The notes: a model not told the origin generated them from the sequence alone. Shown: positions 15,897 to 25,738, counted from the stretch's first letter. The stretch: DNA of 64,000 nucleotides from JAGDVO01 sp964590075 [NCBI: uncultured Aquificales bacterium] (GCA_964590075.1 CAZPXS010000006.1:9369-73368), one strand, 5' to 3'. Numbers and translations: made by a program.

Positions 15897-17966
15897 ATTC
15901 TTGTCCCTTAGTAACTTCTTTATGTAGGCATGTTCCTCCCTTTTAAGGTGAGGATCCATCTCTATTAGCTTTTCCGCCATTTTTCTTGCTAGCTCTAACA
16001 GTTCCCTGTCTCTAAATAGATTCGCTATTTTGAACTCCGACATTCCCGATTGTCTTACACCGAAGAATTCACCGGGTCCTCTTAGATTTAGGTCTTCCTC
16101 GGCGATTTTAAAACCGTCCATAGTCTCCTCCAGTATCTTCAACCTCATGTAACTCGTCCCACTTAACCTGTTACCTGATATCATGAGGAGGCAGTATGAT
16201 TTGTAGGTGCTTCTTCCCACCCTCCCTCTCAGCTGATGTAACTGTGATAGACCGAATCTCTCCGCGCCCTCTATCAACATTACGGTAGCATTTGGGACAT
16301 CTATACCAACCTCTATAACGGGTGTACAAACGAGTAGATGTATCTCACCACTTTTAAATTTGTTCATGATCCTTTCCTTTTCGTTCCAACTCATCCTACC
16401 GTGTAACATACCTACGTTAAACTCTCTGAAAAACTCCTTTATCTTTGGGTAGGCCTCAGTTACAGCCGGAAGATCGAGTTTTTCCGATTCCTCTATTATG
16501 GGATAGACTATGAAGGCCTGTCTACCCTTTCTAAGTTGGCTCTCTATAAACGCGTATGCCTTTATCCTATCCTTTTCAGTGATAACTCTAGTTGTTATAG
16601 GTTTTCTACCTGCAGGTAACTCATCTATCGTTGATATATCAAGGTCTCCGTAAACTGTGAGAGCTAAGGTTCTAGGGATGGGAGTTGCCGTCATTACGAG
16701 TAGATCGGGATTCTCTCCCTTCTCCCTCAACTTTTTCCTCTGGATAACCCCAAACCTATGCTGTTCATCTATTATAACCAATCCGAGTTTTTTGAACTCT
16801 ATCCTCTCCTGTATTATAGCATGGGTGCCAACTATTATATCTATAGCGCCGTGTCTCAAACTCCTCAGTATTATCTCCCTTTCACTACGGGATGTGCTCG
16901 ATGTAAGTAGAGCTATCCTTAATTTTAACCTTCTTGTGTACTCTCTTATGTTATAGAAGTGTTGCTCAGCAAGGATCTCAGTTGGGGCCATGAAGGCTAC
17001 CTGATAGCCGTTTTCCACCGCTATTAGAGCACTTACTATGGCAACCACGGTTTTACCCGAACCAACATCCCCCTGTAGCAGTCTGTTCATCATCTTAGGG
17101 GAAGCCATATCTTCTTTTATCTCTTCAATAACCCTCCTTTGGGCGTTGGTTAGTTCGAAGGGGAGGTTGTTTATAAAGGTTTCCACGAGTCTACTATCCA
17201 CATTAAAGGCTATACCGCTTTTTCCCTTTATCGATCTCTTCATATAGTGTATCGCCACCTGTGGTAGGAAGAACTCGTCGAATATAAGTCTAACATGACC
17301 CTTGCTTCTCGCCTCACTGAGCTTATCGAGATCATCCAGTCCTCTATGAACTATGATAAAAGCCTCATTTAGTAAAGGTAACTTTAGTTCCATCAACAAC
17401 CAGCTTGGTAGATAATCTTCGTTTAGGTTTTCTATCTTTCTTAGTATTTTGTCTATTATCGATTCTAAGGTTTTAGATTCCAGATCCATGATCGAGGGAT
17501 AAATCGGTATAACCCTTAGTGTATCTTCTAAATTTACACTTCTTAGGCTTCTTGTCTCGGGATGGATAATCTCGAATGTTTTCTCAAACAGGTTTTTACC
17601 TATTCTACCTGCAACCAGGAATTCTTCGTTTATCTTAAATCTTTCCAAGAAACCTCTTCTATTAAAGTTAAACCACTTTGCCACTATTGAGCCAGTCTTG
17701 TCGCTAAATGTTACCTCGAATATCTCTTTGCCGCTAGCCGTCTTTACTATATCGACTCCTTCGACTTTCCCTATAAAAACCGCTTTTTCACCTTCCCTTA
17801 GCTCACCTATCCTCTTTAACCTTCTCCTATCTTCATATGCCTTTGGGGCAAGGTAAAGTAGATCCTCGATGGTGTTATAACCCGCTTTTTTTAGTTTCCT
17901 TACATATTCCGGTCTTATCCCTTTTAACGATTCTATGGGAGTTTTTAGTATCTCAAGTAGTTTCAT
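15861..17966 (-). CDS. recG: ATP-dependent DNA helicase RecG
   Basis: RecG remodels stalled forks and branched DNA. After an N-terminal helix-hairpin-helix-like stretch and the OB-fold wedge domain comes the helicase core. Walker A is LLQGDVGSGKTVVA (about 283), motif II IIDEQHRFG, motif III TATPIPRTLALTVYGDLD and motif VI QLRGRVGRS. The C-terminal part has MDGFKIAEEDLNLRGPGEFFG, typical of RecG. Length (701 aa) is normal. Its ATG overlaps the aroA TGA as ATGA, so the two are cotranslated. The last 36 bp overlap alr on the other strand. Confidence 0.96.
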   Translation of the reverse strand: MKLLEILKTPIESLKGIRPEYVRKLKKAGYNTIEDLLYLAPKAYEDRRRLKRIGELREGEKAVFIGKVEGVDIVKTASGKEIFEVTFSDKTGSIVAKWFNFNRRGFLERFKINEEFLVAGRIGKNLFEKTFEIIHPETRSLRSVNLEDTLRVIPIYPSIMDLESKTLESIIDKILRKIENLNEDYLPSWLLMELKLPLLNEAFIIVHRGLDDLDKLSEARSKGHVRLIFDEFFLPQVAIHYMKRSIKGKSGIAFNVDSRLVETFINNLPFELTNAQRRVIEEIKEDMASPKMMNRLLQGDVGSGKTVVAIVSALIAVENGYQVAFMAPTEILAEQHFYNIREYTRRLKLRIALLTSSTSRSEREIILRSLRHGAIDIIVGTHAIIQERIEFKKLGLVIIDEQHRFGVIQRKKLREKGENPDLLVMTATPIPRTLALTVYGDLDISTIDELPAGRKPITTRVITEKDRIKAYAFIESQLRKGRQAFIVYPIIEESEKLDLPAVTEAYPKIKEFFREFNVGMLHGRMSWNEKERIMNKFKSGEIHLLVCTPVIEVGIDVPNATVMLIEGAERFGLSQLHQLRGRVGRSTYKSYCLLMISGNRLSGTSYMRLKILEETMDGFKIAEEDLNLRGPGEFFGVRQSGMSEFKIANLFRDRELLELARKMAEKLIEMDPHLKREEHAYIKKLLRDKNLLDAVDLLNSG

Positions 17967-19228
17967 GATATTACTTGGAAGAATCCGGGGAATGATATGT
18001 CAACCCATTCGGCTTCCTCTATCTCCACTCCCCTTTTACTTATAAGACCGCTAACAGCCAGTGTCATGGCTATTCGGTGGTCCCTGTGGGAATGGGTATT
18101 ACCCCCCTCTATCTCCACAGGCCCCTCTATTATCAGGCCATCTGGTAATTCCTCTATCTTTGCCCCGATTTTGCCTAATTCCTCCCTTATGCTCTTTAAC
18201 CTATCGCTCTCTTTAACCCTCAGCTCTTCCGCTCCCCTTATTTCCGTTACTCCATGGGCTCTTGTTGCGATAAGTGAAAGTATAGGGATCTCATCTATCA
18301 TCGAGGGTATCTCTTCCCTATCCACTTTAAATGCCCTGATCTCCTCACTATAGGATGCCTCGATGAGACCTACAGGCTCGTTCAACCTGTACTCGGTAAC
18401 TTCCCAGTTTATGTTACAACCGATCTCTTTTAGTTTTTTTAGAAAACCGATTCTTGTTGGGTTTAGTAGAACGTCCTTTATGGTTATGTGACTACCTGGT
18501 ATGAGTATGGCTATGGTTATCAGAAAGCTTGCGCTCGATGGATCACCCGGCACCCTTAGACTGAAACCGCTTATTTTTGAGCTTTCTATGCTTATCATAT
18601 TTTCCTTTATCTCTATATTCGCACCCAGTGCCTTTAGCATGTTTTCCGTATGGTCTCTACTCTTTGTTGGTTCTATAACTACAGTTTTACCCGATGCTCT
18701 AAGCCCAGCAAGGAGTATAGCGGATTTTACCTGAGCACTTGCAACATCCATCCTATACTCTATACCTACAAGTTCCTTCCTTCCCTTTATGGCAACGGGT
18801 AGAAATTTATCCTCCATTCTTCCCATTATCTCAGCCTGCATCATCCTTAGTGGTTTGATGACTCTAGCCATCGGTCTCTTACGCAGGGACTCGTCTCCAG
18901 TTATAACGGAAAAGAAGGGGTAGGATGAAAGCAAACCGCATAGTAATCTTGCGGTTGTACCTGAATTACCCGCATCTAGGATATCATCTGGTTCCCTTAA
19001 GTTACCCCTTACCGACACCCTGTTTCCGTCGATATTGAACTCTACACCACACCTACTGAGGCAGTACATGGTTGAGTCGCAGTCTCTCGCTCTAAGTGGA
19101 TTCTCAATGATGCTTGGATTTTCGGCTATAGATGCGAGGATATAGGCTCTATGGGTTATGGATTTGTCGGGAGGAACTTCGAATTTTCCTATGAAAGGGA
19201 CTCTTCTCGGTGTTATCTTTACTTTCAT
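17963..19228 (-). CDS. aroA: 3-phosphoshikimate 1-carboxyvinyltransferase (EPSP synthase)
   Basis: It transfers the enolpyruvyl group of PEP to shikimate 3-phosphate, the sixth shikimate-pathway step. Signatures are PDKSITHRAYI near the N-terminus, DAGNSGTTARLL (about 82), SLRKRPM, the AELRVKESDRL-type segment (EELRVKESDRL) and DHRIAMTLAV near the end. Length (421 aa) is usual. The other aro genes here are aroC, aroK and aroQ, 17-20 kb away. The ATG is only 7 bases from a predicted -10 and lacks a ribosome-binding site, suggesting a leaderless transcript. Confidence 0.96.
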   Translation of the reverse strand: MKVKITPRRVPFIGKFEVPPDKSITHRAYILASIAENPSIIENPLRARDCDSTMYCLSRCGVEFNIDGNRVSVRGNLREPDDILDAGNSGTTARLLCGLLSSYPFFSVITGDESLRKRPMARVIKPLRMMQAEIMGRMEDKFLPVAIKGRKELVGIEYRMDVASAQVKSAILLAGLRASGKTVVIEPTKSRDHTENMLKALGANIEIKENMISIESSKISGFSLRVPGDPSSASFLITIAILIPGSHITIKDVLLNPTRIGFLKKLKEIGCNINWEVTEYRLNEPVGLIEASYSEEIRAFKVDREEIPSMIDEIPILSLIATRAHGVTEIRGAEELRVKESDRLKSIREELGKIGAKIEELPDGLIIEGPVEIEGGNTHSHRDHRIAMTLAVSGLISKRGVEIEEAEWVDISFPGFFQVIS

Positions 19229-19235
19229 GCTGGAT

Positions 19236-19264
19236 AATATACAATTTTTAATCTGTATGGTAAA
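19236..19264 (-). promoter_or_regulatory. Predicted aroA-recG promoter
   Basis: The minus strand reads TTTACC (19259-19264), 17-bp spacer, TATATT (19236-19241), then 7 bases to the aroA ATG. The -35 lies inside the first codons of the divergent DUF72 gene, so the two genes share a 28-bp gap. Confidence 0.4.
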
Positions 19265-19970
19265 GGTAGGTTGTTGCGGTTTTCCAATAAGTTATAGGAA
19301 GTATATGAGGGAGTTTAAAACTGTAGAGGTGCAGATTACCTTCTATAGAAGGATTACGGAGAAACAGGTCGATAACTGGTTAAGGAGCGCTCCCTTTGAT
19401 TTTGAGTTCATTTTTAAGGCTCCCCAGTGTGTGACTCACCCTCCCGATAGTCCTACCTATAGGAGATCCGATCTTTCCTTTGAAGAGAGGAGGGAGTGTG
19501 GTAACTTTAGACTCACGGATGTTGTAAAGAGACAGATGGACTACTTCATAGAGGTTATTGGCCCTTTGAATGTTAAGGGGCTACTATTTCAGACTCCACC
19601 TAAGTTTGACTGTGGCGATACCAATATTGAAAATCTGAGGAGATTTTTTGAGTACTATAAACATCTGTTTGATAGGTATTTCATCGCACTTGAGGTAAGG
19701 CATCCTTCCTGGGATGCTACTCGGATAGGGGAGATATTTAGTAGTATAGGTCTTATTCATGCGGTTGATCCTTTTATTCATGGTCCTCAGCTTGTGGGGG
19801 ATTTTACATACTACAGGATGCATGGTAATTTAAGAACCTATAGGTACGATTATGGTAGAGAGGAACTATTGAAGCTAAAGGAGATGTGTAAAGAGTCTGG
19901 TTACGTCTTCTTCAACAATTCCCATATGTTAAAAAACGCAAGGGAGTTCATAGAGATATTAAAAGGTTAA
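19257..19970 (+). CDS. DUF72 family protein (TIM-barrel, YecE-like)
   Basis: DUF72 proteins are TIM-barrel proteins of unconfirmed function found widely in thermophiles. Here VGCCGFPISYRKYMREFKTVEVQITFYR matches the family's N-terminal pattern (split in my reading at VEVQ). FIFKAPQCVTH, LEVRHPSWD, YYRMHGN and VFFNNSHM follow in order. The frame extends back to 19158, but ATG 19257 (MVKVGCCGF) gives the family start. No ribosome-binding site is seen. Length is 237 aa. Its end overlaps the AddB-like gene by 4 bp on the other strand. Confidence 0.88.
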   Translation: MVKVGCCGFPISYRKYMREFKTVEVQITFYRRITEKQVDNWLRSAPFDFEFIFKAPQCVTHPPDSPTYRRSDLSFEERRECGNFRLTDVVKRQMDYFIEVIGPLNVKGLLFQTPPKFDCGDTNIENLRRFFEYYKHLFDRYFIALEVRHPSWDATRIGEIFSSIGLIHAVDPFIHGPQLVGDFTYYRMHGNLRTYRYDYGREELLKLKEMCKESGYVFFNNSHMLKNAREFIEILKG

Positions 19971-22795
19971 ATCTTCGAGTAGTTACAGATTATTCTGTAG
20001 TCGCAGTATCGACAGTTATCGCCATTTTCCGTAGGCCACCAGTATGGGGAATGAATAATATGGTTAACCAAATACTCCAGTATAACGGGGAAACCTTCCA
20101 AGACCATTTCTTTAGCTTTTTCTATATCTTCGGTCTTGTTAAATATGGTGTCAGCTTTATCTTCGTCTCTTATCTTACCTATCTTTACATATCTTGCATC
20201 TATATCCTTTGTCTGTAGTTCTTTGGAAAGTAGATATATATAGGATACTAGTTGTATATGAATGAGTTTATCGTTTATTTCCTCTAGTATAGTTTTAGGA
20301 AATTTTTCTAACATATCGGTTTTTGATTTTAGTTCATGTATTTCTTTTAGTAACTCCTCTAATTTCTTTGCTGATATCTTTTTACTCGGAAATGATCCGG
20401 TTTTGTAATCTATAACTATATAAGTAGGATTGTTATCATCTTTACCTTTTGATAAGTCTATCCTATCGATTCTACCCTGTAATGTAATTTGGATTTTCTT
20501 GTTATCGGTAAGATCTATTATCTCTATAGGATCTGTCAGTTCTTTTTCAAGGGCGTAAATTACTGTAGGTTCAAACTTCTCTATGAATTTTTTGAAAGCG
20601 TATTCTATGCTTTTTATCATTAAAAATTGTCTTTCCTTTGACATTTTTGATAACTCTTCGCTATTTTTTACCTTTTGTTCAAATATCGCCCATAGTTTAT
20701 CAAAGCTTAATTTATTTTTGTCTGTTAAGGCTATAGGGGGTTCTCCGTTTGGACTAAAGGAGAGAAAATAGTCGTTTAGTGTTTCGTGTATGATGTTACC
20801 GATAACATCGTGTCTTATTTCTTTTATATCCATCTTTGGCTTTAGGTTTATTATTTCGCTATAATAGAATTTTAGTGGGCATGATAGATAGAGTATAAGT
20901 TTTGAAGGGCTTATTTGGTTGATGGTTTGTAGTATTCTATCCCTATCCGTTTCTTTTGGAATAGGGTCTTCCTTTTTTAATATTTCCGGACTTATCCTAA
21001 AGTGGTGAATTTCTATTAGATCTGGTGGATTTATGATTCTACGTTTCTTTTCTATTTCCCATAGAAGTCTTTCTATAAATCTACTTTTTGTAAGTTTCGT
21101 TGAGATTCCGTCCTCTCCTGTTGTTATGTTGGATTGCCAGAGTATATAAGAGTTTTTGCTACTTTTTATCAGTCTTTCAAAATAGTAGTATTCTATCTCT
21201 TCTATATCCTCCCTTTTTCTTAATCCTACGCTATACTTTAGGCCTTCTGGAATTATTGTATCTACCTCTTCTATCGTTGGGTAGAATCCTTCGTTCACAT
21301 CTATTATAAAGCAGTTTTCAAAGCTTAGATTTCTCGTCTCCAGCATACCCATTATCTGAATGCCCCTTAATGGATCCCCTTCGAGCGGTAGATGGACTCT
21401 CTCGAGGAGGCTTAAAACTATTCTTGCTAGACTCTTTGAATCTAGTTCCTCCTCTGAAAATATGGAGTCCTCGAGAATCGGTGTCACAGAATCTAGTATA
21501 CTTATAGCGAAGGCTACCTCGGTATCTTTACTGTTGTACTTTGTGTATATCTTTAAACTTTCTTTTATAAGGTCAGATGCTTCCTTCAATCTTCTAATTT
21601 TTTTTGTTTTGCTTATGATCCCATTTATTTCTTTCCACAAAACAAAATTACTTAGTATACTATTTAATGTTTCCAGATTGATATATTTTGCACCATAACT
21701 CGTTATTTTATCTACCATGATTAGTGATTCTATTGAATTGAGTGCTTCAAGTATAGATATTACGTTATCCGAGTCATAATAGTTATCTTTTTCTGTTAGA
21801 TTTAGTGTTAGTAATTCCTTCAAGAATCGGAATAAACTTGTCTTTTTGAATGGAAAACCGATAGTTACATTTACTTCATCTGTAAGATTTTTAATAGCTA
21901 TGTATACTGGTAGTGCATTTTCCTTTACCGGAGATACAATAGCGATTTTTTTAGGATCTCTACTAAACCCTATTTCCTTTACCTTATCTTTTAAGATTTC
22001 TATCTCGGCATGTAAAGAGTAGGACTCTATGAATTTTATATTTGTGGTGTTGTCAGATTTTAATTTTTTCAATTCTCTTTCGCTTATACCGAGCTCTCTC
22101 AACCATTCCTTTGTGTGTTTTTTTATATCTAATGGATCCATATGTATATATATTTTTGTTGTTTTATCTTTTGTTATTTTCTTTATAAGACTTAACTCTG
22201 ATTTTGTAAGGATGAACATGCCAACAAGGTAAATTTTGTTGAAGTCTATTTCTATATCTTCATCCTTCATTTCTTTTAGGATTAATTCATTTGTTGTAGC
22301 GTTTAATTCTTTTAGCTTTTCTGTAAATTTCTTATATATATTTCCAAGGTTAGTTAAAATGGTTTTAAGTCTTTCCGATTCTACTTCCACAAAGAGGATA
22401 TCTTTCGGTTCCTTTAGTTCTTTAAGAAATTCTGCTATTGTATTAGCTATTCTTATACTCCATAACATAAAATTCGCCCAGTTTTTAAAGAAGGGATCGT
22501 CAAAGTATTCTTTTGTTATATTGTATATTATCCAACCCTGTTCATATATGTTTAAAATTCGTTTCGGATTTTTTGAATATTTGAAATACACTTCCCTTAT
22601 GAAGTCTTCCAATGCGAATATACCTGGAGATATTAATGGCTTTTTTGCTTTTTGTGCTAAATAGTATTTCAGGAATAGCGCACTTCTCCTATTTGGTGTA
22701 ATTACAAGAATATCTTTTATGTTTTCGTTAGTTAATATGTCTTCGGCTACTATATCGAGGATATCATAACCAAAGTCTATTATGTTAACTTCCAT
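19967..22795 (-). CDS. AddB-like PD-(D/E)XK nuclease/inactivated helicase
   Basis: This 942-residue protein is the second subunit of an AddAB-type helicase-nuclease for double-strand-break processing. The N-terminus (LVITPNRRSALFL) lies where a helicase Walker A would be but lacks GxGKT, as in degenerate AddB helicase domains. The C-terminal third carries the RecB-type nuclease: GNIIHETLNDYF, GRIDRIDL, IVIDYKTG. One Cys (LSCPLKFYY) and a terminal NCRYCDYRIIC set could bind [4Fe-4S]. Overlaps the upstream nuclease gene by 11 bp. The block is clearly richer in A+T than flanking genes and heavy in Lys/Ile/Asn/Glu. Confidence 0.8.
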   Translation of the reverse strand: MEVNIIDFGYDILDIVAEDILTNENIKDILVITPNRRSALFLKYYLAQKAKKPLISPGIFALEDFIREVYFKYSKNPKRILNIYEQGWIIYNITKEYFDDPFFKNWANFMLWSIRIANTIAEFLKELKEPKDILFVEVESERLKTILTNLGNIYKKFTEKLKELNATTNELILKEMKDEDIEIDFNKIYLVGMFILTKSELSLIKKITKDKTTKIYIHMDPLDIKKHTKEWLRELGISERELKKLKSDNTTNIKFIESYSLHAEIEILKDKVKEIGFSRDPKKIAIVSPVKENALPVYIAIKNLTDEVNVTIGFPFKKTSLFRFLKELLTLNLTEKDNYYDSDNVISILEALNSIESLIMVDKITSYGAKYINLETLNSILSNFVLWKEINGIISKTKKIRRLKEASDLIKESLKIYTKYNSKDTEVAFAISILDSVTPILEDSIFSEEELDSKSLARIVLSLLERVHLPLEGDPLRGIQIMGMLETRNLSFENCFIIDVNEGFYPTIEEVDTIIPEGLKYSVGLRKREDIEEIEYYYFERLIKSSKNSYILWQSNITTGEDGISTKLTKSRFIERLLWEIEKKRRIINPPDLIEIHHFRISPEILKKEDPIPKETDRDRILQTINQISPSKLILYLSCPLKFYYSEIINLKPKMDIKEIRHDVIGNIIHETLNDYFLSFSPNGEPPIALTDKNKLSFDKLWAIFEQKVKNSEELSKMSKERQFLMIKSIEYAFKKFIEKFEPTVIYALEKELTDPIEIIDLTDNKKIQITLQGRIDRIDLSKGKDDNNPTYIVIDYKTGSFPSKKISAKKLEELLKEIHELKSKTDMLEKFPKTILEEINDKLIHIQLVSYIYLLSKELQTKDIDARYVKIGKIRDEDKADTIFNKTEDIEKAKEMVLEGFPVILEYLVNHIIHSPYWWPTENGDNCRYCDYRIICNYSKI

Positions 22796-23345
22796 TTTCT
22801 ATTCTCTCTAACTCATTTTCTTCCATGTATACTATCAATCCTTTAACCGGTTTTTTAAATATTTTTTTAACTAGATCCATATATCTAATCATCTGACTAT
22901 GGTATTTTTCTATGGCCTCTTTCTCCCTTGTTTTTTTTAGTTTGTAATCTATAATTACTATTTCATCTCTTTTTACTATTATTTTATCAGGTCTATTTAT
23001 TCTGAGTTCTCCTTCATATATGTCAAGTATATCAATTTCCTCTAGTTCTTCTATTATCTTTTCTCCTACATTGTTCTTTAACATCTGTAGTATTTTCTTT
23101 ATGTTTTCGATAATGTTATCTTTGTATTCTTTTTTTAGGAGATTTTCATCTCTAATGTTTAAGGAGAGTATAGCTCTGTTATAAAGATCCTCTATATTTT
23201 TTTCGGCACAGTCGTTAAATTGTGATATTTTTATGTTGGATACGACTTTGTGTATGATTTTTCCTATTTTTATCTGTTTTAACTCTTCAATAGCTCTATT
23301 TACATCATTAGCTTCGTCTAATAGTCTATTTCTCAGCTTTAGCAT
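22785..23345 (-). CDS. Stand-alone RecB-type nuclease domain (split AddA nuclease)
   Basis: The 186-residue protein holds the set of RecB/AddA nuclease motifs. These are His32 (GKIIHKVV), Asp120 (RINRPDKI), Asp133 and Lys135 (IIDYKL), Gln151 and Tyr155 (YHSQMIRYMD). In usual AddA this domain is fused to the helicase C-terminus. Here it starts in a different frame, 20 bp inside the end of the helicase gene, without a clear ribosome-binding site. No slippery sequence is evident. Either AddA is genuinely two polypeptides, coupled in translation, or a frameshift (real or in the assembly) has split it. Confidence 0.75.
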   Translation of the reverse strand: MLKLRNRLLDEANDVNRAIEELKQIKIGKIIHKVVSNIKISQFNDCAEKNIEDLYNRAILSLNIRDENLLKKEYKDNIIENIKKILQMLKNNVGEKIIEELEEIDILDIYEGELRINRPDKIIVKRDEIVIIDYKLKKTREKEAIEKYHSQMIRYMDLVKKIFKKPVKGLIVYMEENELERIENGS

Positions 23346-25653
23346 GGTTGTTTATGTAATTATTTAGAAGGTTAATAATTATGTTTTTCTCTTTGTTTCG
23401 CTTCTTTTCTACTAATAGTAAATATAATTTTTCTTTAGCTCTTGTTAGGGCAACGTAAAATAGGTTTATTGTTTCTATAAATTCTTTAGAGATAATTTCA
23501 AACTTTTTTCTTCTTAAATGGGTAGGTAGACTTCTTTTATCTCCGAGTCTTATCAGGTGATTTTTGTTTACTATTATTGGAACGTCTTTACCTATCCTCC
23601 AGGAGGTGTATGGTACTATAACCACAGGGTATTCAAGTCCCTTTGCCATGTGTATCGTACTTATGGTTACTGCGTTGATTTTTTCGGGCATGCCAAGGCG
23701 TATTTTATAATCGTCACTTTCAATGTATCTTATAAAACCCCTAATACTCAATCCTTCCTTTGTTTCATACTTATGGGCCATCTCAAGTAGATTTTCAACA
23801 AATGGCCTTTCGTGTTCTAATTCTTTGTTGAGTTTTTCTTTTAAGTCTGTTACCTCTATAAGTGTAATTATGAATTCGTAAGGTGAATTAGAGTTTATCA
23901 TTCTTCTTCTTATCTTTTTTATTAAATTATCTATAGGTTCATTGGTGAGTTTTGAACTTATTACTCCATACTCTGCGATCTTGTTAAGTGGATCATAGCT
24001 CAGTCTCATCAGATTTAATATGTATTTTACAACTTTTGATCTTTCTATTCCAAGCGATTTTGCACTAATAGCTGGGATATTATTTTCTAGTAGAGTTGTT
24101 AATATTTCGGTTATTTCATTATTAGATCTTAAAAGTATAGCTATGTCACCTAAGTCGGTTCCTAATTCTATCTCTTTTTTTATTATTTCTACCACTTTGT
24201 TTTTGAGAATTTCAAAGGTTGTGTCGCTATCTTCCTCCTCTTTTATATGTATGATTTTTATAAAGTCATCAATATCTCCATCTACATCTCTTATATGTTT
24301 TAACTTAGATTCCTCGTAAATTGCTTTTATCTTCTTTGATAATTCTTCACGTAGATTAGGGTCTTCTTCTTTAAATATGTTGGAGATATTATTATTTAAA
24401 AATATTTTGTCTTCTAACTTACAAAAACATTCGTTAAAGAAGTCTATTAATTTTTTATGAGATCTATAGTTAACATTTAGGTATATTTTTTCTTTTTTTG
24501 CTATTTTCTCGAATTCTTCCACCTCGTCAAAAATCTCCACATCTCCGCCTCTCCAACCGTATATGGCCTGTTTTTTGTCACCAACCACGAATAGGCTACC
24601 GCCTTCGGCAAGTGCGTTTATCACTATCGGTTTTAGAGCTTCCCACTGTTTCCTCGATGTATCCTGAAACTCATCGAAAAGTAGATGTTCTATTTTGGAG
24701 CCAAGATAGGCGTATATAAGGGGGATGTCGTCGTCGGTTATTGTACTTGCCAGAATATCGGTCCAGTCATCCCCACCCTTCACTATGCCCTCGTTTCTTA
24801 GTAGTTCATCGAGTATATCTTTAATTTCCTTAAGTACAGGAACGAAACCACTTAGCTGTATGATAAGTTTAGCCTCAAGTAAGTTTTCTATTTTTTTACG
24901 TAGTTCTAATAATTCTTTCTTTTCTCTATTTACCAGGTTTTTGTTTATCTTTTCGTATATCTTTATTAAGTTGTGATTCTTGTCTTCATTTAATACTTCT
25001 TTAGCTTCCTCTATGAGCCTTTTTTCCTCTTCTTTTAATTTGTCTATATCTTCTTCATATACCACAAGATTTGGTATTTCACTCTTTGCTTTTTTGTATA
25101 TATCTTTTATTATTTTTTTGAGTCTTGTTTCTGGATAGATATTTGCTTTTGTTTCGTATTCATATAGTTCAAAAAATGTAAATAGCATTTGTTCTATTAT
25201 TTCTCTCTTTTCTTCGAGTTTTGATAAAAGTATATCGAATGCTTTCTCTATTTCAGATTCTATATTAAACGTAACTTCTATTTCTGAATTTAATTTTAGT
25301 TCAAATGATAAAGATTTAAATATTGAAAATAAGAAGCTATCAATGGTTCTTACTTGGAAATCTGAATAGTGTTTAACTATAGTATCCACCCATTTTTCTG
25401 CCAAATTATGATCAAAATTTATATCGCCGAGGTTTTTCTTGGCAAAGTCTGTTTGAAAGGCTATGTTTTTCAGATAATTTATTATTCTATCTTTCATTTC
25501 AAAAGCTGCCTTGTTGGTGAAGGTTATTGCGAGAATCTTGGCTAAATTTTCCCTACATGGGCTCATTCCTTTTAAAAGATTGAGATAGTGAACAGATAGA
25601 GCTCTTGTTTTTCCTGTCCCTGCTGAAGCGTTTGTTATTCTTATTTCGCCCAT
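23326..25653 (-). CDS. addA: UvrD/AddA-type superfamily 1 helicase
   Basis: A 3'-5' DNA helicase of the AddA/RecB class (775 aa). Motifs in order: Walker A TNASAGTGKTRAL at the N-terminus, motif II LLFDEFQDTSRKQWE, III FVVGDKKQAIYGWRGGD, IV NVNYRSHKKLIDFF, V ISTIHMAKGLEYPVVIVP, VI LFYVALTRAKEKLYLLL. Motif I with SAGTGKT and motif V with HMAKGLEYP are AddA-like rather than UvrD-like. The protein ends about 40 residues after motif VI, where AddA normally continues into its nuclease domain; that domain is the next gene. First gene of the three-gene unit, with a good promoter. Confidence 0.85.
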   Translation of the reverse strand: MGEIRITNASAGTGKTRALSVHYLNLLKGMSPCRENLAKILAITFTNKAAFEMKDRIINYLKNIAFQTDFAKKNLGDINFDHNLAEKWVDTIVKHYSDFQVRTIDSFLFSIFKSLSFELKLNSEIEVTFNIESEIEKAFDILLSKLEEKREIIEQMLFTFFELYEYETKANIYPETRLKKIIKDIYKKAKSEIPNLVVYEEDIDKLKEEEKRLIEEAKEVLNEDKNHNLIKIYEKINKNLVNREKKELLELRKKIENLLEAKLIIQLSGFVPVLKEIKDILDELLRNEGIVKGGDDWTDILASTITDDDIPLIYAYLGSKIEHLLFDEFQDTSRKQWEALKPIVINALAEGGSLFVVGDKKQAIYGWRGGDVEIFDEVEEFEKIAKKEKIYLNVNYRSHKKLIDFFNECFCKLEDKIFLNNNISNIFKEEDPNLREELSKKIKAIYEESKLKHIRDVDGDIDDFIKIIHIKEEEDSDTTFEILKNKVVEIIKKEIELGTDLGDIAILLRSNNEITEILTTLLENNIPAISAKSLGIERSKVVKYILNLMRLSYDPLNKIAEYGVISSKLTNEPIDNLIKKIRRRMINSNSPYEFIITLIEVTDLKEKLNKELEHERPFVENLLEMAHKYETKEGLSIRGFIRYIESDDYKIRLGMPEKINAVTISTIHMAKGLEYPVVIVPYTSWRIGKDVPIIVNKNHLIRLGDKRSLPTHLRRKKFEIISKEFIETINLFYVALTRAKEKLYLLLVEKKRNKEKNIIINLLNNYINNHAKAEK

Positions 25654-25665
25654 ATCGTGATCCTA

Positions 25666-25693
25666 ATTATATTTTACCTCTCCTATAAGTCAA
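25666..25693 (-). promoter_or_regulatory. Predicted promoter of the AddAB-like operon
   Basis: The minus strand reads TTGACT (25688-25693), 16-bp spacer, TATAAT (25666-25671), near-consensus sigma70. The -10 ends 12 bases before the helicase ATG, leaving a leader of only a few bases and no ribosome-binding site. Confidence 0.6.
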
Positions 25694-25709
25694 CTCTATC
25701 GGTATTTGG

Positions 25710-25738
25710 TTGATCTTTAGTTAATAAAGTAGTATATG
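25710..25738 (+). promoter_or_regulatory. Predicted promoter of the small secreted-protein gene
   Basis: TTGATC (25710-25715), 17-bp spacer, TATATG (25733-25738). It would start transcription about 28 bases before the ATG at 25773, whose ribosome-binding site is GAGGGGGGTGG. Confidence 0.45.

Noticed and set aside
23326-23345. Programmed ribosomal frameshift joining AddA helicase and nuclease
   Set aside because: No slippery heptamer, stop-adjacent shift codon or downstream stem is visible in the overlap. A split gene or sequence error is simpler.
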